Positions 50,824 to 59,634 of a stretch of 64,000 nucleotides of DNA are shown here, in pieces. This stretch comes from Nostoc linckia NIES-25 (GTDB lineage: Bacteria; Cyanobacteriota; Cyanobacteriia; Cyanobacteriales; Nostocaceae), in contig NZ_AP018222.1 of NCBI RefSeq assembly GCF_002368035.1, forward strand, positions 6,388,483 to 6,452,482, in the 5' to 3' direction. The notes below the pieces were generated by a model, which was not told the DNA's origin, made no database searches, and worked only from the letters and a program-made list of their open reading frames with translations. Positions within the stretch are counted from its first letter, which is position 1. The number at the start of each line of letters is the position of its first letter. The position numbers and the translations under genes are program-made.

Positions 50824-51420
50824 TTACTTGAGTAATTCGGCGCCTCCACCTTGGGGTGGTTGTGGAGTTGTTGATGTGGTAGGGTTGGCTGGGGAGTTGG
50901 GGCGAGGGACTGATGTGTTTTGGGAATTAGGATTAAATATATTGACTAAAACTTGCACTAAAGCATTTCGTTGGCTGCGAGTGAGACGAGCGATCGCAGC
51001 TTTATCGCCTTCTATCGGATTTTGCCGCAGTGTATCATTTCCTGGATAGCTACTATCATACATAACTTCATTAGCACCCAGGTAATCAGCCAAAGTTAGT
51101 TTCCAATCCAATCGATAAACTGGGGGACGCCCTTTGGTGTAGACATGATACCTAATCAACCTAGTTGCTAAGGTATTGTTTTCGGCAACTTTGCCATTTT
51201 CTTTGTTGATATACTTATTTTCCCGTGGAAAATCTGGCAATTTCTGGTAGACTATCTGCCAAACATCAGTGGGAGTGATTGTCTGTGCTATCCCAGGTTG
51301 GTTAGTAAATAAAGTCGAACCCAAAATAATTAAACCCACCATTAACGCAAATAATATTGGTGAGTACTGAGTTTTAAGTTTTGAAAGAACTGATTTCAAA
51401 AGAAATTTTCTCTTTTTCAT
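50824..51420 (-). CDS. Secreted protein of unknown function
   Basis: This 198-residue protein has a basic N-terminus and a hydrophobic segment (about 21-37, PILFALMVGLIILGSTL), then a signal cleavage-like site near GIAQT. The mature domain includes WQIVYQKLPDFPRENKYINK, LIRYHVYTKGRPPVYRLDWK and a Pro/Thr/Asn-rich C-terminal tail. The pattern occurs in several cyanobacteria as a hypothetical secreted protein. It was not matched to a known activity. Confidence 0.7.
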   Translation of the reverse strand: MKKRKFLLKSVLSKLKTQYSPILFALMVGLIILGSTLFTNQPGIAQTITPTDVWQIVYQKLPDFPRENKYINKENGKVAENNTLATRLIRYHVYTKGRPPVYRLDWKLTLADYLGANEVMYDSSYPGNDTLRQNPIEGDKAAIARLTRSQRNALVQVLVNIFNPNSQNTSVPRPNSPANPTTSTTPQPPQGGGAELLK

Positions 51421-51471
51421 AAAATAAGATTTTGGGCGTTGCTGAGTCAGAATTCAGAATTCAGAATTCTT

Positions 51472-51499
51472 GTAGAGACGCGATTAATCGCGTCTCTAC
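51472..51499. repeat. 28-bp perfect palindrome
   Basis: GTAGAGACGCGATT and its exact inverse lie between the stop of rpoZ and the start of the secreted-protein gene (both minus strand). The RNA hairpin could protect or end the rpoZ transcript. The same core occurs at 50780-50799. The nearby AATTCAGAATTCAGAATTC is a further short repeat. Confidence 0.85.
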
Positions 51500-51518
51500 T
51501 GGGCACTCAGCACTATTT

Positions 51519-51755
51519 TTATAATTCGCCAATAATTTCTGGCTGAGTCAATTCATCGGACATTTCGATAATTGCCCTTAGCACTGGCTTCATCATTGCA
51601 TCTTCATTACTTTCAAAGTCTTCATAACGCCGACGCTTGGCACGATTCGCCACCTGAACCGTAATGCGGTAACGATTTGAGGCTGCACCGATCAAATCCT
51701 CAGCACGGTGCATAATTTGAGACTGTGTTGTCTCGAACTTAGAACGCTTTAGCAT
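51519..51755 (-). CDS. rpoZ: RNA polymerase omega subunit
   Basis: This 78-residue protein has the cyanobacterial omega pattern: QSQIMHRAEDLIGAASNRYR, ITVQVANRAKRRRYEDFES and MMKPVLRAIIEMSDELTQPE. It binds the beta-prime subunit and helps polymerase assembly. The length is usual for cyanobacteria. It is divergent from the fasciclin gene, 151 bp away. Confidence 0.93.
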   Translation of the reverse strand: MLKRSKFETTQSQIMHRAEDLIGAASNRYRITVQVANRAKRRRYEDFESNEDAMMKPVLRAIIEMSDELTQPEIIGEL

Positions 51756-51906
51756 AATTAGTGGTTCTTGGGGACATTCTCCAGTGTAACAGCACTAAAT
51801 CAGTCTGCTACTGTCTGTTTAACCGCCAGCAACCTTTCTGTTGATAGAGGCTAAGAGTATTTTAGTCACTTTATAAGTAACTTGTAGTATTAACTGACGC
51901 ACTCTC

Positions 51907-52326
51907 ATGTCCGATCTTGTGGAAACTGCGATCGCAGCAGGAAATTTCAATACACTCATAAAGGCTGTTAAAGCTGTAGATTTGATAGAAAGTCTCAAAA
52001 GTCCTGGTTCTCTGACACTCTTTGCACCCACTGACGAAGCTTTTGCCAATTTGCCAGAGGGAACTTTAGATTCTTTACTACAAGACATTCCCAAGCTCAA
52101 GAAAATTGTGGCGTATCATGTCGCTAGCGGGGATGTCAGGTCTGATGACTTGGTACAAATTAATGAAGCAGAAACCCTTGAAGGGTCAATTGTAGCTATT
52201 GAATCTGTCAACGGCAAAATTCAGGTGAATGGCGCCAATGTCATCAAAACAGACATTTTGGCAGACAATGGCGTCATCCATATTATTGATGCAGTGTTGA
52301 TGCCTGCAATGGTAGCAGGGAAGTAA
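51907..52326 (+). CDS. Fasciclin (FAS1) domain protein
   Basis: This 139-residue protein is a single FAS1 domain: VETAIAAGNFNTLIKAVKAV, SLTLFAPTDEAFANLPEGTL, LKKIVAYHVASGDV and the C-terminal DNGVIHIIDAVLMP, all standard. There is no signal peptide, so it is presumably intracellular, unlike many FAS1 adhesins. Role unknown. The stop is followed at once by a purine/pyrimidine hairpin shared with the convergent amylase gene. Confidence 0.9.
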   Translation: MSDLVETAIAAGNFNTLIKAVKAVDLIESLKSPGSLTLFAPTDEAFANLPEGTLDSLLQDIPKLKKIVAYHVASGDVRSDDLVQINEAETLEGSIVAIESVNGKIQVNGANVIKTDILADNGVIHIIDAVLMPAMVAGK

Positions 52327-52329
52327 AAA

Positions 52330-52425
52330 CGGAAAGGGGTAAGGGGTAAAGGGAAAAGGGGAAAGATTAAATTTATTCCTTTTCCCTTTTCCCTTTAACC
52401 TTTTCCCCTGCTTCCCCTGCCCCAG
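52330..52425. repeat. Polypurine/polypyrimidine hairpin between convergent genes
   Basis: GGGGTAAAGGG-type arm, loop AAGATTAAATTTATTCC and a CCCTTTTCCC-type arm, the same element as at 2098 and 4017. It fills the 103-bp gap between fasciclin and amylase stops and could terminate both transcripts. Confidence 0.7.
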
Positions 52426-52428
52426 TCC

Positions 52429-53886
52429 CTAGCCCAAAATACAACCGCTACGTTCAGGGATAGTTAATGACAACTGGTGAGTTTCTCCTTCACTATTCCA
52501 CTCAACTTCAGCACTACCATATAAGAGTTTGTTGGGTTGAGTTTGCAAACTGGCGATATCTACAGTTGCTGTTACCGGACTTGTCCCAGCGTTGACGGCA
52601 ATTATCAATTCTTCTTTCTCCAAAGTTCGCGCAAAGATGTAAAGTGCTCCTTGAGCGTAAAGAACTTGGTAATCACCTGTACGCAATGCTGGGTAAGTGT
52701 GGCGGAGGGCAATTAATTGGCGGTGAGTATTGAAAATTTCTCGGTTCCAGTTACTCTCTAAAGGAAAACCACGGCGTGAGTCTGGGTCTATGGCGCCGGG
52801 TAAGCCAACTTCATCGCCATAGTAGATACTGGAAGCGCCGGGAAATGTGAGTAGCAGTAGAGTTGATAATTCTATGCTGGGTATGTCACCACCGGCAATG
52901 GTCATCAATCGGGCTGTATCGTGACTTGCTAGCAAATTGAGTTGAGTCAGCTGAATTTCCCAAGGATAAAGTTCGAGTAATTCTTGGATTTTGGTGGCGT
53001 ACTCGGCAGCAAATAAGGGTGGATAAGGTTTATAGTCGCGGCTTTGCACTTGATCTAAGACTACGCGATCGCCAGCCGCAAAGGCAATTGTCGGCCCGGC
53101 GAACAGATAATTCATCACTCCGTCAAATTGCGTTCCATCTAGCCACTCACGGGAATCTCCCCAGACTTCGCCGACGATGTAAGCTTCAGGATTGATGGCT
53201 TTGACGCGATCGCGGAACTCTTGCCAAAAACCAGGGGTTTTAATTTCAAATGGTACATCCAATCGCCAACCATCAATGCCGAATTTAATCCAATATTCGG
53301 CAATTTCCATAATGTATTCCCGGACTTCTGGATTGTCGTGGTTAAATTCTGGTAAGGCACGATTTCCAGCCCAACCCACGTAGTTAGCAGGAAAGTCGCC
53401 ATTGTAAGCTGAAAGGGGCCAACCTTCGATTTTGAACCAATTTACCCACGGGGAATGTGGCCCGTTCTCTAAAACGTCATGGAAAAAGAAAAATCCCCGG
53501 CTGGAATGGTTAAAAACTCCATCCAGAACAACTTTGATATCTCGTTCGTGGGCGGCATCTAGTAATTCTTTAAAAGCTTCGTTGCCCCCCAGCATCGGGT
53601 CAACTTGATAATAATCGTGGGTATGATAGCGGTGATTGCTGGCAGATTGAAAAATAGGTGTAAAGTAAATGGCGTTAATGCCCAGATCCTTGATATAGTC
53701 TAAACCTTCCATGATGCCCCATAAATCCCCGCCTTTATAACCTTGGAGTGTTGGCATTGCATCCCAATCTTCCCAACGGGCTTCATGCAACAGGCGTTTA
53801 CGTGGCTTTTTGCTTCTAGCAAAGCGGTCTGGAAAGATTTGGTAGAAAACAGCGTGCTTCACCCAGTCTGGTGTTTGAATTTGCAT
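52429..53886 (-). CDS. GH13 alpha-amylase family enzyme (neopullulanase/cyclomaltodextrinase-like)
   Basis: This 485-residue protein has all four GH13 regions: DGVFNHS (region I), DGWRLDVPFEI (nucleophile Asp), YIVGEVWGDS (acid/base Glu) and NLLASHDTARLM (transition-state His-Asp). A C-terminal beta domain follows from about 410. It starts directly with MQIQTPDWVKHAVFYQIFPD, with no signal peptide, so it is cytoplasmic and lacks the N-terminal domain of classical cyclomaltodextrinases. It probably degrades maltodextrins from glycogen. Monocistronic; glgC lies 8 kb away. Confidence 0.9.
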   Translation of the reverse strand: MQIQTPDWVKHAVFYQIFPDRFARSKKPRKRLLHEARWEDWDAMPTLQGYKGGDLWGIMEGLDYIKDLGINAIYFTPIFQSASNHRYHTHDYYQVDPMLGGNEAFKELLDAAHERDIKVVLDGVFNHSSRGFFFFHDVLENGPHSPWVNWFKIEGWPLSAYNGDFPANYVGWAGNRALPEFNHDNPEVREYIMEIAEYWIKFGIDGWRLDVPFEIKTPGFWQEFRDRVKAINPEAYIVGEVWGDSREWLDGTQFDGVMNYLFAGPTIAFAAGDRVVLDQVQSRDYKPYPPLFAAEYATKIQELLELYPWEIQLTQLNLLASHDTARLMTIAGGDIPSIELSTLLLLTFPGASSIYYGDEVGLPGAIDPDSRRGFPLESNWNREIFNTHRQLIALRHTYPALRTGDYQVLYAQGALYIFARTLEKEELIIAVNAGTSPVTATVDIASLQTQPNKLLYGSAEVEWNSEGETHQLSLTIPERSGCILG

Positions 53887-54332
53887 GAATTACTCACAGT
53901 GGCTTCAGAAGCGATCCTTGCAGATATTAGCTTCTTTGTGGCTCCCACTTATGATAGAAAATTGGGCATGAGGCACTTGTACTGAGCGCAGCCGTTGGCG
54001 CAGCCTCTCGTAGAGAAGTATGGGGCATGGGGCATGGGGAAAAATTCGTTCTATCACTCAACACTCAACACTGAATTTAGTTTTTTAGGCAAATATTATC
54101 GGGTAAGAGAAAAAATACTAGGAAACTTGTTAATTTTTTCAAAAAAATTAATATTTATTAATATTTATTGAATTAACTTTATCCGTAATTACTTAAGCAA
54201 GTACTGGATTATTTTTATAGATTATGAATTATGTCAAGGTGTATTCAGTCCTAGTAGTAGAAAAGGAAGTTAGGATTCAAAATATCAATTGTTATGGTTC
54301 CTAGCTTCTAATAAATTTAATTTGAGGCAAAA
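53887..54332. other. Intergenic region with a dispersed repeat
   Basis: 446 bp without a supported gene. It carries a dispersed repeat (53983-54030: CTGAGCGCAGCCGTTGGCGC and CTCTCGTAGAGAAG, then GGGGCATGGGGCATGGGG) and a long AT-rich tract before the subtilase gene. Divergent promoters for amylase and subtilase should lie here. Confidence 0.45.
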
Positions 54333-56060
54333 ATGAGACACGACAAACTTTCTCCCGGATTACTTTTGGCCTTTCAGGATTATCAAAACGAAGGAGAACA
54401 AGCTTTAGTTACACATAAGCGATCGCTTGGAATTATTGCCCATAAAACCACAGTCAAGCCAACTAAAAGCGTCGTTTTTCTCTACTGCGACCCTGATGCA
54501 GACTTGAGTTATCTATCACAATATAATATTGAAGTCAATCAAAATTCTGGCAGCGTCCGCACAGCTTTCTTACCAATAAATGCTTTAGATGTCTTATCTG
54601 AAGAAGATACAATCCAACGTATCAAACCATCACGCAAACTTCACCTCCGGATGGACGTTGCACCCGGAAAAGTCAAACTGCCGGAGTTTAAAAACCAAAG
54701 TGGACTGACTGGCAAGGGTGTAATTGTCGGCATTATAGATAGTGGTATTGACCCGAAACACCCAGCTTTTGCTGGAAGAATTTTATACATTTGGGATCAA
54801 ACACTTCCAGGCCCAGGAGTAGTAGAAGGGGGCTACGGGGCTGAATTTACAGGGGCGCAGCTGACAATTTCTCAGGATACCGACGGACATGGCACCCACG
54901 TTGCCGGAATCGCTGCTGGTGCGGATGCTACCTATAGCGGTGTAGCCCCAGAGGCGGAATTAGTTGTAGTCAGGTCAGATTTACAGGATGCCCACATTGC
55001 CGATGGCGTTCGCTACATTTTTCGAGTTGCCAGACAGTTGGGACGCCCAGCTGTTGTCAATCTCAGCTTGGGTGGACACGCCGATGCCCATGATGGTAGC
55101 GATTCTCTATCAAAGGTAATTGACGCCGAAACCGGGCCTGGCAGAATTGTTTGCTGTGCTGCGGGTAACGAAGGCAGCATCAATATTCATGGCCAAGCAA
55201 CCATACCAAGCGATCGCACCCGTGGTATGCGCTTTAATGTTCCTTTGAATCAAGTAGGCATAGTTTGGCTAAATGGTTGGTATTCCAAAGACAGTGAATT
55301 GGAAGTGTCAGTGCGGAGTCCCAACGATTTTGTCACTCCGTTCCAAAAAATCATTACTGACGGTAATCCTACGCAGGAATATCAGTTACCCGATGCACGG
55401 GTGGAAATTGTGACCCCAGGCCCAGACCAAGCTAACGGCGATCGCAACTTCTTTGTCCAAATACGCGGTATCGGCCCTTCCCAAGTAATGGGAGGTGTTT
55501 GGCAACTACGTCTACGCAATACTTCTGGAACTGAGACACGTGTGGATGTGTGGACGTTAGATGATATGTCATCAGTATTTTTTACAGGTAAAAGCATCAA
55601 GGATGCAGTAAAAATTGGTTCTCCAGGAGCCGCTAGTAGTGCCGTCACAGTTGCAGCTTATACTACCAAAGCCGAGTACACAGATATTGATAACCAAGTA
55701 CGAGAAATGGGCTTAGATTTGGATACGATTTCCGAATTCAGCAGTGAAGGCCCTTTACGCAATGATGCCCAAAAGCCCGATATAGCAGCACCGGGAGCAA
55801 TGATTGTTTCCACACTTTCCGCCGATGCTAATTCTGCCCGTTCGTCAATGATTAATTCTAAGTTTGTCGCAATGGCTGGTACGAGTATGGCAACACCTTT
55901 CGTCACTGGCTTAGTTGCATTACTCCTGCAACGCGACCCCCAACTAGATCCCGCTACTTTGAAAGATTTGCTCCGTAAAAATAGCGCCATTCCCGGAAAA
56001 CCCGCAGGCACATTCGATGAGAAATGGGGTTATGGAGTGATTAATGCTTTAAATCTATAA
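54333..56060 (+). CDS. Subtilisin-like serine protease (S8)
   Basis: This 575-residue protein has the catalytic triad Asp136 (VGIIDSGID), His186 (DGHGTHVAGI) and Ser518 (MAGTSMATPF), and the oxyanion Asn region CCAAGNEGSI. About 120 N-terminal residues form a propeptide-like alpha/beta domain. The triad spacing is wide because of an inserted beta domain (about 285-420). There is no signal peptide, so the enzyme is probably cytoplasmic. It is followed by a small gene (56175) that resembles its own N-terminal domain. It is the first member of a protease-rich neighbourhood. The ribosome-binding region is GAGGCAAAAATG. Confidence 0.92.
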   Translation: MRHDKLSPGLLLAFQDYQNEGEQALVTHKRSLGIIAHKTTVKPTKSVVFLYCDPDADLSYLSQYNIEVNQNSGSVRTAFLPINALDVLSEEDTIQRIKPSRKLHLRMDVAPGKVKLPEFKNQSGLTGKGVIVGIIDSGIDPKHPAFAGRILYIWDQTLPGPGVVEGGYGAEFTGAQLTISQDTDGHGTHVAGIAAGADATYSGVAPEAELVVVRSDLQDAHIADGVRYIFRVARQLGRPAVVNLSLGGHADAHDGSDSLSKVIDAETGPGRIVCCAAGNEGSINIHGQATIPSDRTRGMRFNVPLNQVGIVWLNGWYSKDSELEVSVRSPNDFVTPFQKIITDGNPTQEYQLPDARVEIVTPGPDQANGDRNFFVQIRGIGPSQVMGGVWQLRLRNTSGTETRVDVWTLDDMSSVFFTGKSIKDAVKIGSPGAASSAVTVAAYTTKAEYTDIDNQVREMGLDLDTISEFSSEGPLRNDAQKPDIAAPGAMIVSTLSADANSARSSMINSKFVAMAGTSMATPFVTGLVALLLQRDPQLDPATLKDLLRKNSAIPGKPAGTFDEKWGYGVINALNL

Positions 56061-56174
56061 TTAGATTGAGCGAGGTGGATATTATTTCTGTACAAGGATA
56101 GGCGATAAAAAACTATAAATTTGATAAGTTAGGGTAGGCAATTTTTACCTACCCTCTTTAACAAGGAATTATTT

Positions 56175-56477
56175 ATGAATTATCAAAAGCTAGACGCCGC
56201 CCTTGCTACAGCGTTAAATGATGTTCAAGATTCAGAAAAACCGAGCTTGGGGGTTTTTATCCATACCGAACCAGTTTTAGACTCTAATGCAACTGCTGTT
56301 TTAGAAAATTTCGGCGTTAGTGGTGTTAACAGTGGTAAAGATATTTTTACGGCAACACTGTCACCCAATGCCATCTCTCAATTATCAGAGCAACCTTGGG
56401 TGAAGTATTTGAAGCGATCGCAGCAATTAAGTTTGGTTAATAGGAGAATGAATACAGCTAAGTTGGGCGTTCAATAG
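56175..56477 (+). CDS. Stand-alone subtilase-propeptide-like (I9-like) protein
   Basis: This 100-residue protein has a second half, VSGVNSGKDIFTATLSPNAI plus SQLSEQPWVKYLKRSQQLSL, that parallels residues about 65-107 of the neighbouring subtilase (VNQNSGSVRTAFLPINALDV then LSEEDTIQRIKPSRKLHL). It has a good ribosome-binding site (AAGGAATTATTTATG) and lies 114 bp after the protease gene on the same strand. It may be a cognate inhibitor or folding chaperone. The similarity is moderate and read by eye. Confidence 0.7.
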   Translation: MNYQKLDAALATALNDVQDSEKPSLGVFIHTEPVLDSNATAVLENFGVSGVNSGKDIFTATLSPNAISQLSEQPWVKYLKRSQQLSLVNRRMNTAKLGVQ

Positions 56478-56517
56478 GCATTGTCTAACGCTACACCACG
56501 CGGATAATTTTTTACTG

Positions 56518-56886
56518 TTACTGTGAATCAGGTTTTTGTTTTTCTGGAAACTTACACTTCACCTCGATTTCCAGATTACTTTCAGCTGAACCTTCGGTAA
56601 TGTAAGGAATGCCCGCTTTGCCACCCAATTTAATGCCAAATTTAAGTCTTACCTCTTCAATCTCAGCAGTATTGAAGTCTTTAAAAGCACTAAGAGCATA
56701 GATAGTATAAGAGCGAATCATTTGGCGAGCTTGTTGCATTCGAGCGATCGCATCTGTTCGGATATCCTTGTATTCTATGCCATCATCCTCCTCAATTTCC
56801 TGAGTTATTTCGGTGGCTGTGACGTTAATTTGAATTTCTTTAATTTCCCCGTCTGCTTGGAAAAATAGTTGCTGTACTTCTGACAT
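56518..56886 (-). CDS. Trypsin-co-occurring domain protein (trypco1, CU044_2847 family)
   Basis: This 122-residue soluble protein has an N-terminal VQQLFFQADGEIKEIQINVT, a helix with QQARQMIRSYTIYALSAFKD and the C-terminal family block EEVRLKFGIKLGGKAGIPYI followed by TEGSAESNLEIEVKCKF. This is the typical layout of the small proteins found beside trypsin-like effector proteases in bacterial conflict systems. A trypsin-like protease is encoded 1.4 kb away. It is divergent from the caspase gene, sharing the 146-bp promoter region. Its biochemical role is not established. Confidence 0.78.
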   Translation of the reverse strand: MSEVQQLFFQADGEIKEIQINVTATEITQEIEEDDGIEYKDIRTDAIARMQQARQMIRSYTIYALSAFKDFNTAEIEEVRLKFGIKLGGKAGIPYITEGSAESNLEIEVKCKFPEKQKPDSQ

Positions 56887-57032
56887 GGGCTACCTCAATT
56901 AAATTTTTGTATCGTGTCTGAAATATTTCAGGCTGTTTGCGAAAAAATAACATATCGTGTTGTTTCTAGTAACACAGCTATCATTTGTGTCTGTCAAGAT
57001 TATCCCGTATTTACTAACCCAAGGTGTGTTAA

Positions 57033-58178
57033 ATGGCACGATACGCCCTTGTTATTGGCATCGCCGATTATGTCAGCCCATTATTACCGCGTTTGTCGAA
57101 AGCTACAAATGATGCCGAAGCTATAGCGCAACTTCTAGAGCAATATGGTGATTTCCAGTCTGTACAAAGGCTACCCCAGCGTTGGAATAAGGATAAAAAC
57201 GGCTTTGAAATAGGAGCGCAAAAAGTTACTGGCGCTCAACTTGGGGAAGATTTGAGAACTTTTTTACTAGAGAAAGCTGCTAATAATGAAGCGCTAATTT
57301 ATTTTAGCGGACACGGTTTTATAACTTGCGATCGCTTGGGACAAAAAAAGGGATATTTGGCAACTTCTGATTCTCAGATTGAAGTTGCAGAAAACCAAAT
57401 TGTGGAACAAAAATCTAGTATTTCCCTTGATAGTCTCAATCAATTAATTCGAGATTCGCAATTGAGTAGTTTGGTAGTGCTACTCGATTGTTGTCATAGC
57501 GGCTATTTTTTGGAAAGGCAGTTGGTAGAACAAACTCTTACCGCTTTCAGTTCCCAAAGAGATTATTACTTAATTACAGCTTGTCGCGGCTTTGAACGTG
57601 CGGCAGTAATTAAGAGTGAAGAATATAGCATTTTCACAGGTGCAGTTCTCAAGGGACTAGCGCCTGAGAATGCAGGTAATAGTAGAAGAATTAGCAGCGA
57701 TCGCTTATTTGATTTTATCAGCGATGAACTTAGAGGTTCTGTACAAGAACCCATTCGCATGGGTTGGGGACGTTCGATTACTTTAGTTAGCTATCCTGCA
57801 ACCAGTCATGCTCCAAATTCTACACCCCAATCAGACCAACCAGTAATTAATAACTCTTTTAACATGTATGGTAATTCTATTGGAAACCTTGCTGGTAGTG
57901 ACTCGATTAACTACAAAGAAGCTCCTAACCAAATTCGCAGTATAACCGTTAATTCTTCTAGTTTGCCATCTCCATCGCTTAACCAATTAAGTAATCAGCA
58001 GCGGTGTCAAAGCCTCCGCAATCATCTCAGCGAATCACTGGAATTACTAGAAGAATATGAACAACAAGAAAGACTGACAAGCGACCCAAAATTACGTAGA
58101 AGTGCCAAAAATGAACAGGAACGATTGCGCCAACAAATTGCCAGTTATGAACAAGAAATTAATAATTTAGGATGTTGA
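57033..58178 (+). CDS. Caspase-like (metacaspase) protease with C-terminal module
   Basis: The N-terminal ~250 residues are a caspase-family domain: RYALVIGIADYVSP, His94 in YFSGHGF and Cys154 in VVLLDCCHSG, then LITACRGFERA. Residues about 279-300 carry the motif NSIGNLAGSDSINYKEA, shared with the pentapeptide protein at 59635. The C-terminal ~80 residues are a charged helical hairpin (LRNHLSESLELLEEYEQQER...NEQERLRQQIASYEQEI). Bacterial caspase-like proteins of this kind are triggered effectors in conflict or cell-death systems. Both catalytic residues are present. Length 381 residues, no signal peptide. Confidence 0.88.
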   Translation: MARYALVIGIADYVSPLLPRLSKATNDAEAIAQLLEQYGDFQSVQRLPQRWNKDKNGFEIGAQKVTGAQLGEDLRTFLLEKAANNEALIYFSGHGFITCDRLGQKKGYLATSDSQIEVAENQIVEQKSSISLDSLNQLIRDSQLSSLVVLLDCCHSGYFLERQLVEQTLTAFSSQRDYYLITACRGFERAAVIKSEEYSIFTGAVLKGLAPENAGNSRRISSDRLFDFISDELRGSVQEPIRMGWGRSITLVSYPATSHAPNSTPQSDQPVINNSFNMYGNSIGNLAGSDSINYKEAPNQIRSITVNSSSLPSPSLNQLSNQQRCQSLRNHLSESLELLEEYEQQERLTSDPKLRRSAKNEQERLRQQIASYEQEINNLGC

Positions 58179-58258
58179 GTTTGAAACAAATTTGATATCA
58201 GTTGAAACAACAAGTTTCCAATTAGGCGCGAGATTAAACTGATATTCAGAATTCTTCT

Positions 58259-59593
58259 TTAAGAAGTTGCTGCCTGATATGTAGAATTATTTTCAGCTTT
58301 TTTCTCTACTGTGTCAACAAAGTTTGTGAGAAAAGTCTGAATTTTTTGCGATTGAGGATTTGATTTTTGTTGAGTACCTGAATTAGCCTCTGCATCATAT
58401 TGTTCTATTTTTGCTTTTAAATCTTTGACTATTTCACAAGTTCTCACACCTTCTTCTGCTGTTATTTCAAACATTGTATTAGTGTCATTTTCTGCTACTG
58501 CTGCATGATGTAACGCCACTAATTGCCATTGCTGATTAAAAACTGGACTACCCGATGAACTAAAATCAGCATCAGCTTTGTATCGAATAAATTGCTTGTA
58601 AATTTCAGTAACTCGATTACTAGAAAGAATAACTTGCTTCCGCTTTCCTTTAGGATGCTGAATAATATTTACAGGTTCTCCTTCCATAGATTTCCCTTGA
58701 GGAACTCCGATCTCAAAACCGTCGGATTGAAGATTTTGGATTTTTGTCTCATCTACAGGCGGTGCAATCCTTGTTGGGTTTTCGTCTAAAGTAATCCAGC
58801 CAAAGCGATCGCCTGCTCGGCCTAAAATAGAAAAGTCTAGATCTACAGGTTTATCTTGCAACTTAACCAAGGTGTAATCTAAATTTTCATTAGTTTCAAA
58901 AAAACCTGTTTTTGGATTGGCGTCAAGTGTATATGCTATCGGCGGAATTTTTCGTCCAAGACCATCTTGATCGTATCCAAATTCAGCTATAATCTCATGA
59001 CATATTTCCCGATCGGGAATTACATGATGATTGGTAAGTAAGTAACTATTTCCAACTAAAAATCCAGTTCCAACTGGAATTGGTAACAGTTTCTTAAAAC
59101 GTTCTGGGTCTTGAAGCACATTTGAAGGAGATGCTTCAGCAAGATTAGGAAAAAAATCGTCGCCAAAATCTTCTTCTTTTTCTGACATGGAAAAGATTTC
59201 TTCTATTTCTTGCCTAGTTAAAATATCTCGATTATCCTTTTTAAGTTCCTGTTCAAACTCACTAACTATATCGACTATTTCTTGCCTGGATGAATCAGAA
59301 AAATTCCGCACTATCCGGCATACAGCAGCGCCTCGTCTAACTCCTAGTTCTAAAAAAGAAAATGGTAAAAAATCTGGATTTCCAAAAACTGCATTAATTC
59401 GGGATGTTGGGTTAACATCAAAACGCGAGTTGATAATATCTACTAAATCTCCAGGATCTATAGACTCAAGTAATTGTTTTTGCTCATTGTTAATCGGTAT
59501 CGAACTTACCTTGAGTCTCTTCTTAAAAAGTCTGGTAGGCAGAAACCAATTATATAAAATTTTGCTCCGAGAGGGAGTTATATTAATGCTCAT
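58259..59593 (-). CDS. Trypsin-like serine protease with conflict-type N-terminal leader
   Basis: This 444-residue protein has a leader (about 35-100) with VFGNPDFLPFSFLELGVRRG and AAVCRIV, a signature preceding trypsin domains in effector-associated proteases. The protease domain has GTGFLVGNSYLLTNHHV (His190), NENLDYTLVKL (Asp239) and DADFSSSGSPVF (Ser347), a complete triad, plus NIIQHPKGKRKQV. There is no signal peptide. It is convergent with the caspase gene and divergent from the pentapeptide gene, 41 bp away. With the trypco1 gene it fits the trypsin-based conflict systems described from comparative genomics. Targets unknown. Confidence 0.87.
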   Translation of the reverse strand: MSINITPSRSKILYNWFLPTRLFKKRLKVSSIPINNEQKQLLESIDPGDLVDIINSRFDVNPTSRINAVFGNPDFLPFSFLELGVRRGAAVCRIVRNFSDSSRQEIVDIVSEFEQELKKDNRDILTRQEIEEIFSMSEKEEDFGDDFFPNLAEASPSNVLQDPERFKKLLPIPVGTGFLVGNSYLLTNHHVIPDREICHEIIAEFGYDQDGLGRKIPPIAYTLDANPKTGFFETNENLDYTLVKLQDKPVDLDFSILGRAGDRFGWITLDENPTRIAPPVDETKIQNLQSDGFEIGVPQGKSMEGEPVNIIQHPKGKRKQVILSSNRVTEIYKQFIRYKADADFSSSGSPVFNQQWQLVALHHAAVAENDTNTMFEITAEEGVRTCEIVKDLKAKIEQYDAEANSGTQQKSNPQSQKIQTFLTNFVDTVEKKAENNSTYQAATS

Positions 59594-59634
59594 AAACGTT
59601 TTGTAAAATCCGAAAATTACTTGGTGGAATTGGA

